Numbered from the stretch's first letter, positions 1 to 8,980 are shown. The stretch: DNA of 64,000 nucleotides from Planctomycetota bacterium (GCA_016872835.1 VGYX01000006.1:1-64000); one strand, 5' to 3'. Notes: generated by a model not told the origin, from the letters alone. Numbers and translations are program-made.

Positions 1-151
1 CCCAACGCGCCTGCGTGCGCGCAAGCGTCTCGCGGCCGATCGTGGCCTGACGGAACGCCAAGACCTGCGTCGCCGCCACGATCACCGCGGCGATCGCGAT
101 CGCCCAGACGACCGTGAGCGTCACCATTCCGCGTGGTGCACGGCGGCTCAT
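1..151 (-). CDS. gspK: GspK-like type II secretion minor pseudopilin, N-terminal part
   Basis: About 50 residues are visible before the gene runs off the left edge. The product starts MSRRAPRGMVTLTVVWAIAI and continues as a hydrophobic helix, then a charged stretch with many arginines. GspK proteins have this kind of leader: a basic start, Gly before Met or Phe, and a more degenerate hydrophobic segment than the other pseudopilins. The ATG at 151 overlaps the stop of the gspJ-like gene (ATGA), and the position after G, H, I and J fits the conserved gsp order. The GspK assignment rests mainly on position because the diagnostic globular domain is outside the window. Confidence 0.6.
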   Translation of the reverse strand, partial: MSRRAPRGMVTLTVVWAIAIAAVIVAATQVLAFRQATIGRETLARTQARW

Positions 152-1143
152 GGTCCGCCACCTCCACGTCGGCCTCCGCCACCGTTTTGACTTGGAGGCG
201 GAATGAACGGCACATTGCCGCCACCGCGCCCGCCGCCACTTCCGCCACCACCGCCTCTGCCGCCCGGTCCGCCACCACCGCCACGCCCGGCGTTGTTCGG
301 ATTGCCGTTGCCCCGGCCACCTTGGCCGCCGCCGTCAGCGCCATCGGGTCCGGGCGCGTCGCCAGCTGGAACGCCTGCCCCGGCACCGCCAGCCATGCCG
401 GCACCGCCCGCCGCCGCGTCCTCCGCGGCGCCCGCGGGCGTCTCCTCCTCCGGCTCCTTCTTGGGCGCGGGCGCGCGGTCCAGCGGAATCTCGGTCCGCA
501 ACGTCACCAGCGCGCTGCCGTCGGTCAGCATCTCCTCGCCGACGCGCTCACCGCTCGCGGTCACGGTGGCTCGCACCGAGAGCGGCAGGCCATCCACGTC
601 GCTGTCCCAGTCCTGACGCCACGCCGCTCCGTCGTAGGCCTCGAAGCGCAGTCCGACCACGCCGTCGCCGACGGGCTCCGCGAGTCCGCCCGCGTCCTCG
701 TGCCGGTCCGGAACGGGATCGCGGCGGCGCCACAGCGACGCACCGTCGGCGTCCACCTCGATCCGGTACTGCGTCTCGTACTCCTGTCCCTCGCCCGAGT
801 AGGAAAGGGGCCGGATCGTCCGCAATCGCTCGTTGAACAGCAGCATCTGATCGCGGTCGAGTTCGCCGATCGGCGAGGAGACCGTTTCCGCCGCAAGGCG
901 AAAGCGCGTGAAGAACAGGTCGTCGCTTCGCAGCGTCGACTGCACGTCACGCCGGATGTGCTCGAGAGCGTCGGTCGCCCGTCGTGATGCCATCATGCGC
1001 AGGCGCGCCACATCGCGCGCACGACCCAACTGGCTCAGCGACGTCGTGATCGCGGTGGCCACGATCCCGGCGATCACCAGCGCCACGATCAGTTCCACGA
1101 TGGTGAAGCCACGCCTAGTTGCCACCACCGGACTCCTGTGCAT
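148..1143 (-). CDS. gspJ: GspJ-like pseudopilin with a long Gly-rich C-terminal tail
   Basis: The 331-residue product begins MHRSPVVATRRGFTIVELIV: a basic leader, prepilin peptidase site G12/F13, the conserved Glu at mature position 5 and a hydrophobic helix. The globular part matches the GspJ style and size up to about residue 215. GspJ is a minor pseudopilin at the tip of the periplasmic pseudopilus. The start at 1143 was chosen because the leader begins there; an open frame upstream lies over gspI in another frame. The oddity is the last 110-120 residues: Pro/Glu/Ala-rich, then dominated by Gly, Asn and Arg with runs of five glycines. Typical GspJ proteins are about 200 residues and lack this. 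It overlaps gspI by 29 bp and gspK by 4 bp. Confidence 0.8.
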   Translation of the reverse strand: MHRSPVVATRRGFTIVELIVALVIAGIVATAITTSLSQLGRARDVARLRMMASRRATDALEHIRRDVQSTLRSDDLFFTRFRLAAETVSSPIGELDRDQMLLFNERLRTIRPLSYSGEGQEYETQYRIEVDADGASLWRRRDPVPDRHEDAGGLAEPVGDGVVGLRFEAYDGAAWRQDWDSDVDGLPLSVRATVTASGERVGEEMLTDGSALVTLRTEIPLDRAPAPKKEPEEETPAGAAEDAAAGGAGMAGGAGAGVPAGDAPGPDGADGGGQGGRGNGNPNNAGRGGGGGPGGRGGGGGSGGGRGGGNVPFIPPPSQNGGGGRRGGGGP

Positions 1144-1579
1144 CAAGTCGGCCGGGTCGGTCGATCGGCTTCTCGGGGGCGCGCTCGACGGGTTCGGCCT
1201 CCTCATTCTGCGGGGCCACGCGCGTGGCGCAGCGGTACTCCACGCCGGCCGGGTCGCGCACCATCGCCAGCACGTTCCAGGCATCACCGTCGCCCTCCGA
1301 TTCGATCTCGACGGCGTACTCCCAGTCGGGCCAGGGTGCGGCGAGTCGACCGGTGGACTCGCGAATCTCCGCGTAGCGTCGCGGTCCCTCGACCACGACC
1401 TGCGCCAGCAGCTCATCCAGTATCGCCGCCGCCATCGCCTCGTGCTCGCCGCGCTGCAGCATCGCCAGACTGCGTTGCGAGAGCGTCACCACGCTTGCAA
1501 GCCCCAGTGCCAGCAGCGCGCCGCCAAGAATGGCGTCGATCAGGGCGAAGCCGCGTCGTCTGGACCGTCCACTCACCAT
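1115..1579 (-). CDS. gspI: GspI-like minor pseudopilin
   Basis: The 154-residue product starts MVSGRSRRRGFALIDAILGG. It has a basic leader, a G/F cleavage site and a hydrophobic segment of about 20 residues (LLALGLASVV). The motif has Asp where most pseudopilins have the Glu-5 residue (GFALID instead of GFTLIE). The size is right for GspI or PilV-type proteins, which form the pseudopilus tip with GspJ and GspK. Its position between the H-like and J-like genes supports GspI. It overlaps the gspH-like gene by 7 bp (ATGGTGA). The C-terminus is acidic and Pro-rich. GspI is preferred over type IV pilus PilV because of the surrounding gsp order. Confidence 0.7.
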   Translation of the reverse strand: MVSGRSRRRGFALIDAILGGALLALGLASVVTLSQRSLAMLQRGEHEAMAAAILDELLAQVVVEGPRRYAEIRESTGRLAAPWPDWEYAVEIESEGDGDAWNVLAMVRDPAGVEYRCATRVAPQNEEAEPVERAPEKPIDRPGRLDAQESGGGN

Positions 1580-2130
1580 GGTTCACGATCCATTCCGGCC
1601 TGGTCCAGATCGAGAGGAACGCGCACGCGCTCGCGGGCAACGCCGTTGTCGGTGCGCATGGGCGTGGACCCATTCGGCGGCAGCAGCAACTCCGTCTCAA
1701 GCCCGTCCGCGATCACGCGCATGAAGATCTCGGGGCGCTCGCCGCTGGGCGAACCCATGATGCGCCACTCCGAGCCGTCCAGCGGTCGGCCATCCATCCG
1801 GACCTCGGCCAGTTCCACGCCCTGTGGCATGCAGACGGGCTGCACGTGGCGATCCGGCGTCCATTCCGGCGCCTCTGTCGGCTGCAGGGGATCGCTCTCG
1901 AGCGTCCACAGCGCGACGCATCCCGTGTCCGGATCCAGCCAGATCGCGCAACTCGCCGCGCCGGAACTGTCGCGGAAAGCGAACATCGAGAGCAGCTCCG
2001 CAAGGCGTTCCGCCGCCACGTCCGCCTCGCGGCGGGCCATGCCCGTCAGGCGCGGCACCACAAGAGCCGCCACGATCACCAGCAGCGCCGACACCACGAT
2101 CAGTTCGATCAGGGTGAAGCCTCGGCGCAT
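1573..2130 (-). CDS. gspH: GspH-like minor pseudopilin
   Basis: The 185-residue product begins [20 protein letters not shown], a canonical type IV prepilin leader: short basic leader, G4/F5 cleavage, Glu5 of the mature protein, then a hydrophobic helix. The rest is a globular domain of GspH size. GspH sits among the minor pseudopilins of the type II secretion machine. The ATG at 2130 was chosen because it gives the proper leader; a longer open frame would add 27 unrelated residues and overlap gspG. The gap to the gspG stop is 16 bp with no clear Shine-Dalgarno, so translation is probably coupled. GspH is assigned from order and size; another minor pseudopilin is possible. Confidence 0.7.
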   Translation of the reverse strand: MRRGFTLIELIVVSALLVIVAALVVPRLTGMARREADVAAERLAELLSMFAFRDSSGAASCAIWLDPDTGCVALWTLESDPLQPTEAPEWTPDRHVQPVCMPQGVELAEVRMDGRPLDGSEWRIMGSPSGERPEIFMRVIADGLETELLLPPNGSTPMRTDNGVARERVRVPLDLDQAGMDREPW

Positions 2131-2146
2131 GCGATGACAGCCCGCG

Positions 2147-2575
2147 TCAGCGGGCCCCGTTGATGATGTCCTTGGCGTCGCCCTCGCCGCCAGGCTGCCC
2201 ATCGGCACCATAGCTCACGATGTCGAAGTCGCGGTTCACGCTCGGCGGCACCATGACCACGTAGCGATTGCCCCACGGATCGTTCAGGTTGTTGGGGTTC
2301 GAGATGATCGGATTGTCGCCCTCGCAGAGCACGTCCAGCTCGAAGTCGTCCCCCAGACGGCTCACACCCTTCTCGGTCATGTACAGGCGGACCTGCTGGG
2401 CCAGGCTGTTCACGTCGGCCTCGGCCTTGCGGTTCTTGGCCACGCCGAGCCAGCGCGTCACGTTGGGCACCAGGATCGTGGCCAGCAGCGCGACGATCGT
2501 GACGGCGATGATCACCTCCAGCAGGGTGAAGGCGCGTCGGGCGTGAGGGCGGCGTCGGGAAGCGTGATGGTGCAT
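2147..2575 (-). CDS. gspG: Major pseudopilin GspG
   Basis: The 142-residue product has an Arg/His-rich leader (MHHHASRRRPHARR) followed by AFTLLEVIIAVTIVALLATI and the GspG hallmarks: VPNV after the helix, a KAEADVNSLAQQVRLYMTEKG helix region, and the C-terminal DPWGNRYVVMVP motif of the calcium-binding loop. GspG is the main subunit of the pseudopilus that drives type II secretion. The residue before the mature Phe is Ala instead of the usual Gly, which is unusual and could affect processing. The start at 2575 avoids 22 extra residues without a leader character. A 141-bp gap separates it from gspF, so it may have its own promoter (a TACGCT hexamer lies in the gap), but this is weak. Confidence 0.88.
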   Translation of the reverse strand: MHHHASRRRPHARRAFTLLEVIIAVTIVALLATILVPNVTRWLGVAKNRKAEADVNSLAQQVRLYMTEKGVSRLGDDFELDVLCEGDNPIISNPNNLNDPWGNRYVVMVPPSVNRDFDIVSYGADGQPGGEGDAKDIINGAR

Positions 2576-2716
2576 CGGTGGATCTCGCGAGAAAGTGCCG
2601 TGTGGATCATCAGCAACGGCGGCGCGGATCGGGCAATGCACGCCGCGTGCCGAATTCGCCGGACTTCCCGACGAAGTGTCCGATAGCGTAGCCGCCGAGG
2701 CGCGATCCGGTTCGGC

Positions 2717-3994
2717 TCAGCCACCCAAAGCGGACTGCATTTGCAGCAGGGGCAGCAGGATCGCCGCAAGCACGAAGCCGGCGATGATCGCCATGAACAC
2801 CAGCAGCACCGGGGGCAGGGCCTTCGTGAAGATCTTGATGCTGCTGTTGACCTGGCGGTCGAAGGCGGTCGCGGCGTGCAGCAGCATGCTCTCGAGCCGA
2901 CCCGAGCGCTCGCCGATGTTCACGATCTGGATGAGCAGCGGCGGGAAGAATCCGCAGCGCTCCAGCGGTTCGGCCAGAGCCTGTCCCGTGGTCACCTTCT
3001 CCTGCACCTCGTCCACGGCGCGCGTCAGCACGGCGTTTCCCAGCGTGTCGCGCGTGATGCGCAGCGCCTGCAGGATCGGCAGGCCCGCGCTGCAGAGGGT
3101 GCCGAGGGTCCGGGTGAATCGGGCCACGGCCACGTCGCGCAGCAGCGGGCCCAGCAGGGGCATGCGCAGCAGCAGGCCGTCGCACCGGAACTTGTTGTGG
3201 GGAACGGCGATCCAGCGCCGCGCCATGATGAACGCGCCGCCCATCGCCAGCAGCACCAGCAGCCACCACGTGCCCATGAATCCCGCGAAAGCCAGCAGGA
3301 TCCGCGTGGGAAGTGGCAGCACCATGCCGGGCTGGCCCGCGATCGGCGCCATCAACTGGGGCAGGATCACGGTGACCAGCAGGACCACGCTGGCAAAGAT
3401 CAGCGCGGCCACGATCATCGGATAGATCGTCGCACCCACGAGCTCGCGCCGAAGTTCCACGGCGCGATCCAGAAGGTCCGCGAGCTGGTGCATCACCTCG
3501 GGCATGCGACCGCTCGCGTCGGCCGCGCGCGCCATGCCGATCGTCATGTCGTCGAAGGGCGCACCATAGGCCTTCATCGCCTCGTGCAGCGGCAGGCCGG
3601 CCTCCACCTTCTCGATCAGCGCGTCCAGGATCACCGGCTGCGCCTTGCCGCTGGCCTGACGGCGCACGGTCCGAAGCGCCTGCATGAGGGGAAGACCGGC
3701 CTCGACCGCAGTCGCCAATTCGCGAATGAGGTTGGCCAGATCCGCCTTGCTCATCGAGGGTCGGCCGCCTGCGCCCGTCAGCCATGCGGGCATGCCGCCA
3801 CCGGTCGGGCGCGGAGCACCCTCGGCGGCCAAGCGGGCCGGGCCCGGTGCGTCCGGCTCGTCACTCTCAAGACGAAGCGGCGTGAGTCCGCGCGAGAGCA
3901 CCAGACGCATGGCCGTGCCCCGGTCGGGCGCGGCCACGGAGCCGCTGGCGTTTGCGCCACTGCGATCGAGACCCTCGTAACGCCAGTTCGCCAC
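2717..3994 (-). CDS. gspF: Type II secretion inner-membrane platform protein GspF
   Basis: The 425-residue product has the GspF/PilC plan: an N-terminal region starting MANWRYEGLDRSG, then two repeats of the T2SSF domain. The first opens with ANLIRELATAVEAGLPLMQA and the second with FTRTLGTLCSAGLPILQALR. Three hydrophobic segments are visible (near IYPMIVAALIFASVVLLVTV, GFMGTWWLLVLLAMGGAFI and the C-terminal LLVFMAIIAGFVLAAILLPL). GspF forms the membrane platform that couples the GspE ATPase to pseudopilus assembly. It begins with GTG, 3 bp after the gspE stop, so the two are translationally coupled. The Pro/Gly/Ala-rich linker at residues 45-75 is longer than usual. Confidence 0.92.
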   Translation of the reverse strand: MANWRYEGLDRSGANASGSVAAPDRGTAMRLVLSRGLTPLRLESDEPDAPGPARLAAEGAPRPTGGGMPAWLTGAGGRPSMSKADLANLIRELATAVEAGLPLMQALRTVRRQASGKAQPVILDALIEKVEAGLPLHEAMKAYGAPFDDMTIGMARAADASGRMPEVMHQLADLLDRAVELRRELVGATIYPMIVAALIFASVVLLVTVILPQLMAPIAGQPGMVLPLPTRILLAFAGFMGTWWLLVLLAMGGAFIMARRWIAVPHNKFRCDGLLLRMPLLGPLLRDVAVARFTRTLGTLCSAGLPILQALRITRDTLGNAVLTRAVDEVQEKVTTGQALAEPLERCGFFPPLLIQIVNIGERSGRLESMLLHAATAFDRQVNSSIKIFTKALPPVLLVFMAIIAGFVLAAILLPLLQMQSALGG

Positions 3995-3997
3995 GGA

Positions 3998-5632
3998 TCA
4001 GCCCTCGTCCACGTCCTGCGTGGCGCGCAGCACCTCGCCGATCGTGGTCTCGCCGCGCTGCGCCTTCTCCATGCCGTCGTCACGCATGGACATGAAGTCC
4101 GGGTCGACGAGCTGGCGGAGTTCCATCATGCTCTGGCCCTCGGCCACCCCGGCCCGAAGCGCGGGATTGATGCGCGCCAGCTCGAAGAAGCCGAGTCGGC
4201 CTCGGAAGCCGCTGCCGGAGCAGGCCTCGCAGCCCGCACCCACGGTGACCTGTCCCCCGAAACGGTCCACCTCCGCGGGCGCGATGCGAACGCGCTGGTC
4301 GTCGGTCATCGGCACCTTGTGCGCGCACTTGCGGCAGATGCGGCGCCCCAGACGCTGCGCCAGCAGGCCCTCGAGCACGCTGGCCACCAGGAAGCTCTCC
4401 GCACCCATGTCCACCAGGCGGCCCACGCTGCTCAGCGCGTCATTGGTGTGCAGCGTGCTCAGGATCAGGTGGCCCGTGAGCGCGCTGCGGATCGCGATGT
4501 CCACCGTCTCGGCATCGCGGATTTCGCCCACCAGGATCACGTCGGGGTCCTGGCGCAGGATGCTGCGCAGTCCGCCCGCGAAGGTCAGGCCGCGCTTGGG
4601 ATTCACGGGAATCTGGTTGATGCCCGTGAGCTCGTACTCCACGGGATCCTCGATGGTGATGATCTTCTTCCGCGGGTCGTACAGCTTGCTCAGCGCCGCG
4701 TAGAGCGTGGTCGTCTTGCCGCTGCCGGTCGGGCCGGTCACCAGCACCAGACCGTGGGGCTTGGCGATCAGCTTGTCCATCATGCCCACCAGCCGGTCGT
4801 TCATGCCCAGGCTGCGCAGGTCGAGCGGCAGGTTGTTCTTGTCCAGGATTCGCATCACCACGCTCTCGCCATAAATCGTGGGCACGGTGCTCACGCGGAT
4901 GTCGACCTTGCGTCCCTCAAAGCGCAGCGAGATGTGCCCGTCCTGGGGCACATAGCGCTCCGCGATGTTCATGTGGGACATGATCTTGATGCGGCCCACG
5001 ATGGCGGGCTGCAGGTGCTTCGGCGGGCTCGGCTGCTCCACCAGCACGCCGTCGACGCGGTACTTCACCTTCAGCAGGCCATCGAAGGGCTCGATGTGGA
5101 TGTCGCTGGTGCGCTTCTGGATCGCCTCCAGAATGAGAAGGTTCACCAGGTTGACCAGTGTGGGCTGCTCGGCCATCCGGTGCACGTCGTCGGCCTCGAT
5201 CGCGTCCAGGTTGTTCTCGCTGCCCGTGTCCGCGAGATCACCCTCGCTCGCCAGGCTCTCGGCCATGCGTGCCGCGGTGACGCCATACGCCTGTCGCATC
5301 AGTTCGCCGAACGCCTCGATGGCCACGCCCACACGCGCGATTGGCAGTCGACCGATCGCGCCCGCCTCATCCACCGCACCCAGATCGAAGGGATCGGCCA
5401 TGGCAAGTCGAAGCCGACCGGCCTCGACCGAGATCGGCACCACGCGCAGGCGTACGGCGGCGTCGGCGGGAATCAACCGAACGGCGGAGGGCTCCGAAGG
5501 CACCGGCTTGTCCAGCCACGCGAAACCACAGGTCTCGCAGCGCTCACGCACCGAGCCGGCCGCGGCCGCCTTCAGCAGCGCCTCGACGGCGGGGGAGTTG
5601 CCCGAACCAGACTCGGCCATCACGTCAGCCAC
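3998..5632 (-). CDS. gspE: Type II secretion ATPase GspE
   Basis: The 544-residue product is a secretion ATPase. From N to C it shows a GspE N-terminal domain, the SDIHIEP and RVDG motifs, Walker A GPTGSGKTTT near residue 299, the Asp box, Walker B-like ILVGEIRDAET near 362, the His box (LSTLHTNDA), and the zinc-binding pairs CRKC (about 431-434) and CEAC (about 467-470). It powers pseudopilus extension from the cytoplasmic face. An additional Cys pair (CETC, near residue 32) sits in the N-terminal domain. The start is uncertain: GTG at 5632 is used, but GTG 5623 and ATG 5620 are alternatives and none has a clear ribosome binding site. A PilB-type ATPase is less likely given gspF-G-H downstream. 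Confidence 0.93.
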   Translation of the reverse strand: MADVMAESGSGNSPAVEALLKAAAAGSVRERCETCGFAWLDKPVPSEPSAVRLIPADAAVRLRVVPISVEAGRLRLAMADPFDLGAVDEAGAIGRLPIARVGVAIEAFGELMRQAYGVTAARMAESLASEGDLADTGSENNLDAIEADDVHRMAEQPTLVNLVNLLILEAIQKRTSDIHIEPFDGLLKVKYRVDGVLVEQPSPPKHLQPAIVGRIKIMSHMNIAERYVPQDGHISLRFEGRKVDIRVSTVPTIYGESVVMRILDKNNLPLDLRSLGMNDRLVGMMDKLIAKPHGLVLVTGPTGSGKTTTLYAALSKLYDPRKKIITIEDPVEYELTGINQIPVNPKRGLTFAGGLRSILRQDPDVILVGEIRDAETVDIAIRSALTGHLILSTLHTNDALSSVGRLVDMGAESFLVASVLEGLLAQRLGRRICRKCAHKVPMTDDQRVRIAPAEVDRFGGQVTVGAGCEACSGSGFRGRLGFFELARINPALRAGVAEGQSMMELRQLVDPDFMSMRDDGMEKAQRGETTIGEVLRATQDVDEG

Positions 5633-5647
5633 GGCGCGGCGGGTGGA

Positions 5648-6937
5648 TCACTCCACCGCCTCCTTGCGCGCGGGCTTCTCGCCCTCGGCATCGGCCTCGC
5701 CGGCGCCCGCGTTGGCGGCACCCTTGCGCGCACCACCCTCGTACATCGCGGGATTGGTCTGCATGTTCGGAGGGCGAAGGCCTGGGATACCGGCGGTGAT
5801 CTTCTCCTTCTGCTCGGCGGTCAGCAGCGCCAGCACGGCGTCGCGCGTCTCCTGCACAAGCTTGTTCTTCTCGTTGCGCAGGGGCACCATCGGATCCGGC
5901 GGCGGGGCTTCGGCAGTCTTGCCCTGTTTGGCGGCCAGACGAGCCTGCGCGGACTTGGTCGCCCGTGTGGCCTTGTTCGGATCGTCCTTGCGGATGGTGT
6001 CCAGCATGCGATCGCGCAGGCTCGCAAGCGCGGTCTCCCACTTCGACTTCGCCGCGGCGATGCCGGTCTTCTGCTCGTCCGTGAGGTCGTTCAGACCGTC
6101 GATGACCTGAAAGAAGCTCGCAAGCGGATCGGGCTGGAATGCCTCCTTGTAGCCCGCCGCCAACGCGCGCTGACGGAAATCCGCGCCGTACGGTGCGGGA
6201 AGCGCCGCCGCGATGCGCTCGATGCCGTCGTCCTGGGCCTGTCGAACCGTGACGCGCGCAGTCATGATTTGCGCCTGCAGGCCTGCACCCTTCTGAAGAT
6301 CCATGCTCTCCATGGCCACTCGGAAGTCCGGCATGAGCGACTTGATGCGCGCGTCCCGATCGGCCAGAGCCTCGTCAAGGGCGATCTCGTACTCGTCGAA
6401 GGCCGGCTGGGCCGCGGTCATCGCCTCGGGCGGCATCTGCATCTGGCGGGCGATCGCCAGAAGGTCCACGCCCTCTCCGGACAGGTCGCTGTTGGTGAGC
6501 GCGTGCTCGCGGCGGATCGTTCGCTCGAAGCGCGGCCAACGCTCGCGCTGCGTGTCGCTGAGCTGGCCCTTCACGCTCTCCATGAAGTCCGTGAAGAGCT
6601 GCTGCTTCTCAAATTGCCAGGTCTCGATCGGCGCCAGCAGGCCGACTGCGGACTTGGCGCCATTCTTCTGGGCCTTCGCCATGTCGACCATCTTCTCGCG
6701 TACCGCGTCGCAGCCGGTCTTGAAACTGGCGCTGTAGTCCTCGATCAGGCTTTCCACGATGGGGCGCTGCCAATCCTCCAATTTCAGCGTCTCCACGATC
6801 AGGACCATGTCGCGGGGCAGGATGTCGGGACGGAAGGCTTCGCTGAAGCCGGCCTTGCCACCGAACTGCGCGGAAGCCGAGAGCGGGGCGAGCGAGATCG
6901 AGGCACAGCAGAGGATGGTTCGAAGGATGTTTCGCAT
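5648..6937 (-). CDS. Secreted, helix-rich protein of unknown function preceding gspE
   Basis: I do not recognise this 429-residue protein. It starts MRNILRTILCCASISLAPLS and has a Sec signal peptide ending near SASAQ. The mature part is rich in Lys, Glu, Ala and Gln with heptad-like stretches, so it is probably an elongated helical periplasmic protein. Two internal halves look loosely similar: EAFRPDILPRDMV near the N-terminus and EAFQPDPLASFF in the middle, each followed by a helix with D/E-L-T/S-D. This suggests an internal duplication. It lies 15 bp upstream of gspE on the same strand and is probably cotranscribed, so an accessory secretion role is possible. A fold like Spy/CpxP-type helical proteins is only a guess. 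An AGGT sequence 9-12 nt before ATG 6937 is a modest ribosome site. Confidence 0.75.
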   Translation of the reverse strand: MRNILRTILCCASISLAPLSASAQFGGKAGFSEAFRPDILPRDMVLIVETLKLEDWQRPIVESLIEDYSASFKTGCDAVREKMVDMAKAQKNGAKSAVGLLAPIETWQFEKQQLFTDFMESVKGQLSDTQRERWPRFERTIRREHALTNSDLSGEGVDLLAIARQMQMPPEAMTAAQPAFDEYEIALDEALADRDARIKSLMPDFRVAMESMDLQKGAGLQAQIMTARVTVRQAQDDGIERIAAALPAPYGADFRQRALAAGYKEAFQPDPLASFFQVIDGLNDLTDEQKTGIAAAKSKWETALASLRDRMLDTIRKDDPNKATRATKSAQARLAAKQGKTAEAPPPDPMVPLRNEKNKLVQETRDAVLALLTAEQKEKITAGIPGLRPPNMQTNPAMYEGGARKGAANAGAGEADAEGEKPARKEAVE

Positions 6938-7078
6938 GGTGTGGTGACCTGACTTGGGCGGGCCCGGGTCAACGGGTGTCGGGCCGCCGGATTTGCGGAA
7001 AGTGTCCAATTGATCGGCAAATGCCGGTCCGGGCATCGAGGCCGGACCCATAAGTTACGTGACTTTCGCTCGCCGGGT

Positions 7079-7780
7079 TCACGCGGACCTCACCGTTCGC
7101 TGCTCGATCCGCTTTTCAGACCGCGTGACCACGATCCGATCCACGAAGATGCCCGGGGTGTGGACCGCGTCGGGATCGATCCCGCCCAGCGGCACGATTT
7201 CCTCCACCTCGGCCACCGTGACCTTGCCGGACGTGGCCACCATCGGGTTGAAGTTGCGGGCGGTCTTTCGGAAGAGAAGGTTGCCGAAGGGGTCCGCCTT
7301 CCATGCCTTCACGAGCGCCAGGTCCGCTCGGATGCCGCGCTCCATCACGAATGTCTCGCCATCGAACATCTCGGAGGGCTTGCCCTCGGCCACCACCGTG
7401 CCGACCCCGGTCCGGGTGTAGAACGCAGGAATGCCCGCGCCACCGGCGCGCAGCCGCTCGGCGAGGGTGCCCTGCGGGCAGAACTCCAACTCCAGTTCGC
7501 CGCTCATGAATTGCCGCTCGAATTCCGCGTTCTCACCCACGTAGCTTGAGACCATCTTGCGGATCTGACGGGTCTTGAGCAGCAGGCCGAGTCCCCAGTC
7601 GTCCACGCCGGCGTTGTTCGAGACGCAGGTGAGGTTCTTGGCGCCACTGTCCCGCAGCGCGAGAATCAGCTGTTCGGGGATGCCGCAGAGGCCGAAGCCG
7701 CCGACCGCCACCATGAGGCCATCGCGCGTGAGGCCCTCAAGGGCCTTGGCCGCGCTGGGGAAGACCTTGTCCGTTGCCAT
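7079..7780 (-). CDS. scoA: CoA-transferase subunit A (succinyl-CoA:3-ketoacid type)
   Basis: The 233-residue product has the family I CoA-transferase A-subunit signature: [19 protein letters not shown] near residue 20, then [12 protein letters not shown], and a C-terminal half with [20 protein letters not shown] and [19 protein letters not shown]. In known enzymes, subunit A joins subunit B, which carries the catalytic Glu, and moves CoA between succinyl-CoA and a 3-oxoacid. No B subunit follows or precedes it here; downstream is an unrelated secreted protein. ATG 7780 was chosen because a TACACT hexamer lies 7 nt upstream and the conserved protein starts there. The gene is divergent from the MFS gene. 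Confidence 0.88.
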   Translation of the reverse strand: MATDKVFPSAAKALEGLTRDGLMVAVGGFGLCGIPEQLILALRDSGAKNLTCVSNNAGVDDWGLGLLLKTRQIRKMVSSYVGENAEFERQFMSGELELEFCPQGTLAERLRAGGAGIPAFYTRTGVGTVVAEGKPSEMFDGETFVMERGIRADLALVKAWKADPFGNLLFRKTARNFNPMVATSGKVTVAEVEEIVPLGGIDPDAVHTPGIFVDRIVVTRSEKRIEQRTVRSA

Positions 7781-7787
7781 GCGCCGC

Positions 7788-7793
7788 AGTGTA
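7788..7793 (-). promoter_or_regulatory. Putative leaderless -10 element of scoA
   Basis: On the minus strand the hexamer TACACT ends 7 nt before ATG 7780. No Shine-Dalgarno is present, so transcription would start at or next to the A of the start codon. Confidence 0.5.
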
Positions 7794-7812
7794 GGGCCGG
7801 ATCTCCGGTCGC

Positions 7813-7818
7813 TAGCCT
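7813..7818 (+). promoter_or_regulatory. Putative leaderless -10 element of the MFS gene
   Basis: TAGCCT ends 8 nt before the GTG at 7827. This supports the GTG start over the ATG at 7779, which would overlap the divergent scoA start codon. Confidence 0.45.
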
Positions 7819-7826
7819 CCGACCGC

Positions 7827-8975
7827 GTGCCGCTGGTGCTTCTGCTCATCCTGCTCTCCGCGCTGCCCGACGCGATGTTGGCCGTGGTGCTGCGGGATCT
7901 GTTCGTGGAGCGCTACGGCGTGTCCGCGGAGAGCGCGCAGATGTTTCTGGCGGTGAATCTGCTTGGTGCAGGTTTGGCCGTGCCGCTGGTGCGCTGGCTG
8001 CGCGCGTCGTGCCCGGCATGGTCCATCGTGGTGGCGGGAGCGCTTGCCGACGCGACTTTGCTGGGGTTGATGTGGCTGCCGATCGGGTTCGGGCCGACCC
8101 TGGTCCTGCGCGTGCTGGAGGGCGTGGCCGATGTGGCCACCTTCGCGGCGCTCTTCCAGATCCTTGGTCAGGTCCACGACCGACCAGCCGCATGGCGGAT
8201 GGGTGTCGGTGCATCCATGCTGGTGGGAGGCCTTGGCGCGGGCGCGGCGATCGGCGGCGCGATGATCCGGATGAGTTCCATGGGGCCCACGATCGCGTTT
8301 GTCCTGGGAGCGGGAAGTTGCCTGGCCACGGCGCTGGGTGCGTGGATCGGGTCTGCGGTGCTGGAGCGCTCCGCGCCCGCCGCAGAGCGGCCGGAAGTCG
8401 GCCAGCCAGAGCGGCCTCGTTCCCTCTGGCCGGTGTTGCTGATGGCGGCGTCGGATCGCGCGACTGGCGCGGCCTTGACCGCCGTCTTCGCTGGATTTCT
8501 TGCGAAGAACCTTGGCTACGACCCTGCGCAAAGAGGGCTTCTGGTGGGACTCCCGCTGATCCTCATGGCCGTGGGGGCCGCGCCCGCCGGCTGGGTGGCG
8601 GATCGGCTGGGCCCCTTGCGCGTGCGTACCGCATGCGCGTTCGCCTACGCGCTGTGCTTCGCGCTGGTGCCATGGCTTGGCTTCTCGACCGTCGCCCTGA
8701 GTCTCGTGCTGCTGTTGCTTGGCTTGGCGGCGGCACCGCTGCTGCCGGCGTCACTCTCGCTGGCTTCGCAGGCCGGTCAGGGAACCTCGGGTCTGGCGGC
8801 GTTCCGCGCCGCAGGGGACGGTGGTTACTTCGTGGGAATCCTTTCAGTGGTGACGGTGGGCGCCCTCGCCGGGGGCGATCGCATGGGAACACAGCAGGCA
8901 CTGATGGCCGGCTTCGGGCTGCTTCACCTCGCGTGCACGGCAGGCACGGTGATGGCGATGCGGCGCGGTCGCTGA
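7827..8975 (+). CDS. Major facilitator superfamily transporter
   Basis: The 382-residue product is almost entirely hydrophobic, with about 12 membrane segments in two halves separated by a charged loop ([15 protein letters not shown]) near residues 190-205. The second half contains [13 protein letters not shown], a version of the MFS loop 2-3 motif GxxxDRxGRR. The substrate cannot be told. The GTG start gives a protein beginning directly with a membrane helix; an in-frame ATG at 7779 would add 16 residues and overlap the divergent scoA. The stop is 5 bp from the stop of the convergent sigma factor gene, with no terminator between. Confidence 0.8.
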   Translation: MPLVLLLILLSALPDAMLAVVLRDLFVERYGVSAESAQMFLAVNLLGAGLAVPLVRWLRASCPAWSIVVAGALADATLLGLMWLPIGFGPTLVLRVLEGVADVATFAALFQILGQVHDRPAAWRMGVGASMLVGGLGAGAAIGGAMIRMSSMGPTIAFVLGAGSCLATALGAWIGSAVLERSAPAAERPEVGQPERPRSLWPVLLMAASDRATGAALTAVFAGFLAKNLGYDPAQRGLLVGLPLILMAVGAAPAGWVADRLGPLRVRTACAFAYALCFALVPWLGFSTVALSLVLLLLGLAAAPLLPASLSLASQAGQGTSGLAAFRAAGDGGYFVGILSVVTVGALAGGDRMGTQQALMAGFGLLHLACTAGTVMAMRRGR

Positions 8976-8980
8976 ACCTG

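Noticed and set aside
203-616. Proline-rich open frame on the plus strand opposite the gspJ tail.
   Set aside because: It is the complement of the Gly-rich coding region (Gly codons read as Pro); the minus-strand frame has the pseudopilin leader and operon context.
2741-6952. A very long open frame (about 1400 codons) on the plus strand across gspF, gspE and the secreted protein.
   Set aside because: It is antisense to three well-supported genes, rich in His/Gln/Arg/Ala and has no recognisable domain. High GC with strong third-position bias creates such frames.
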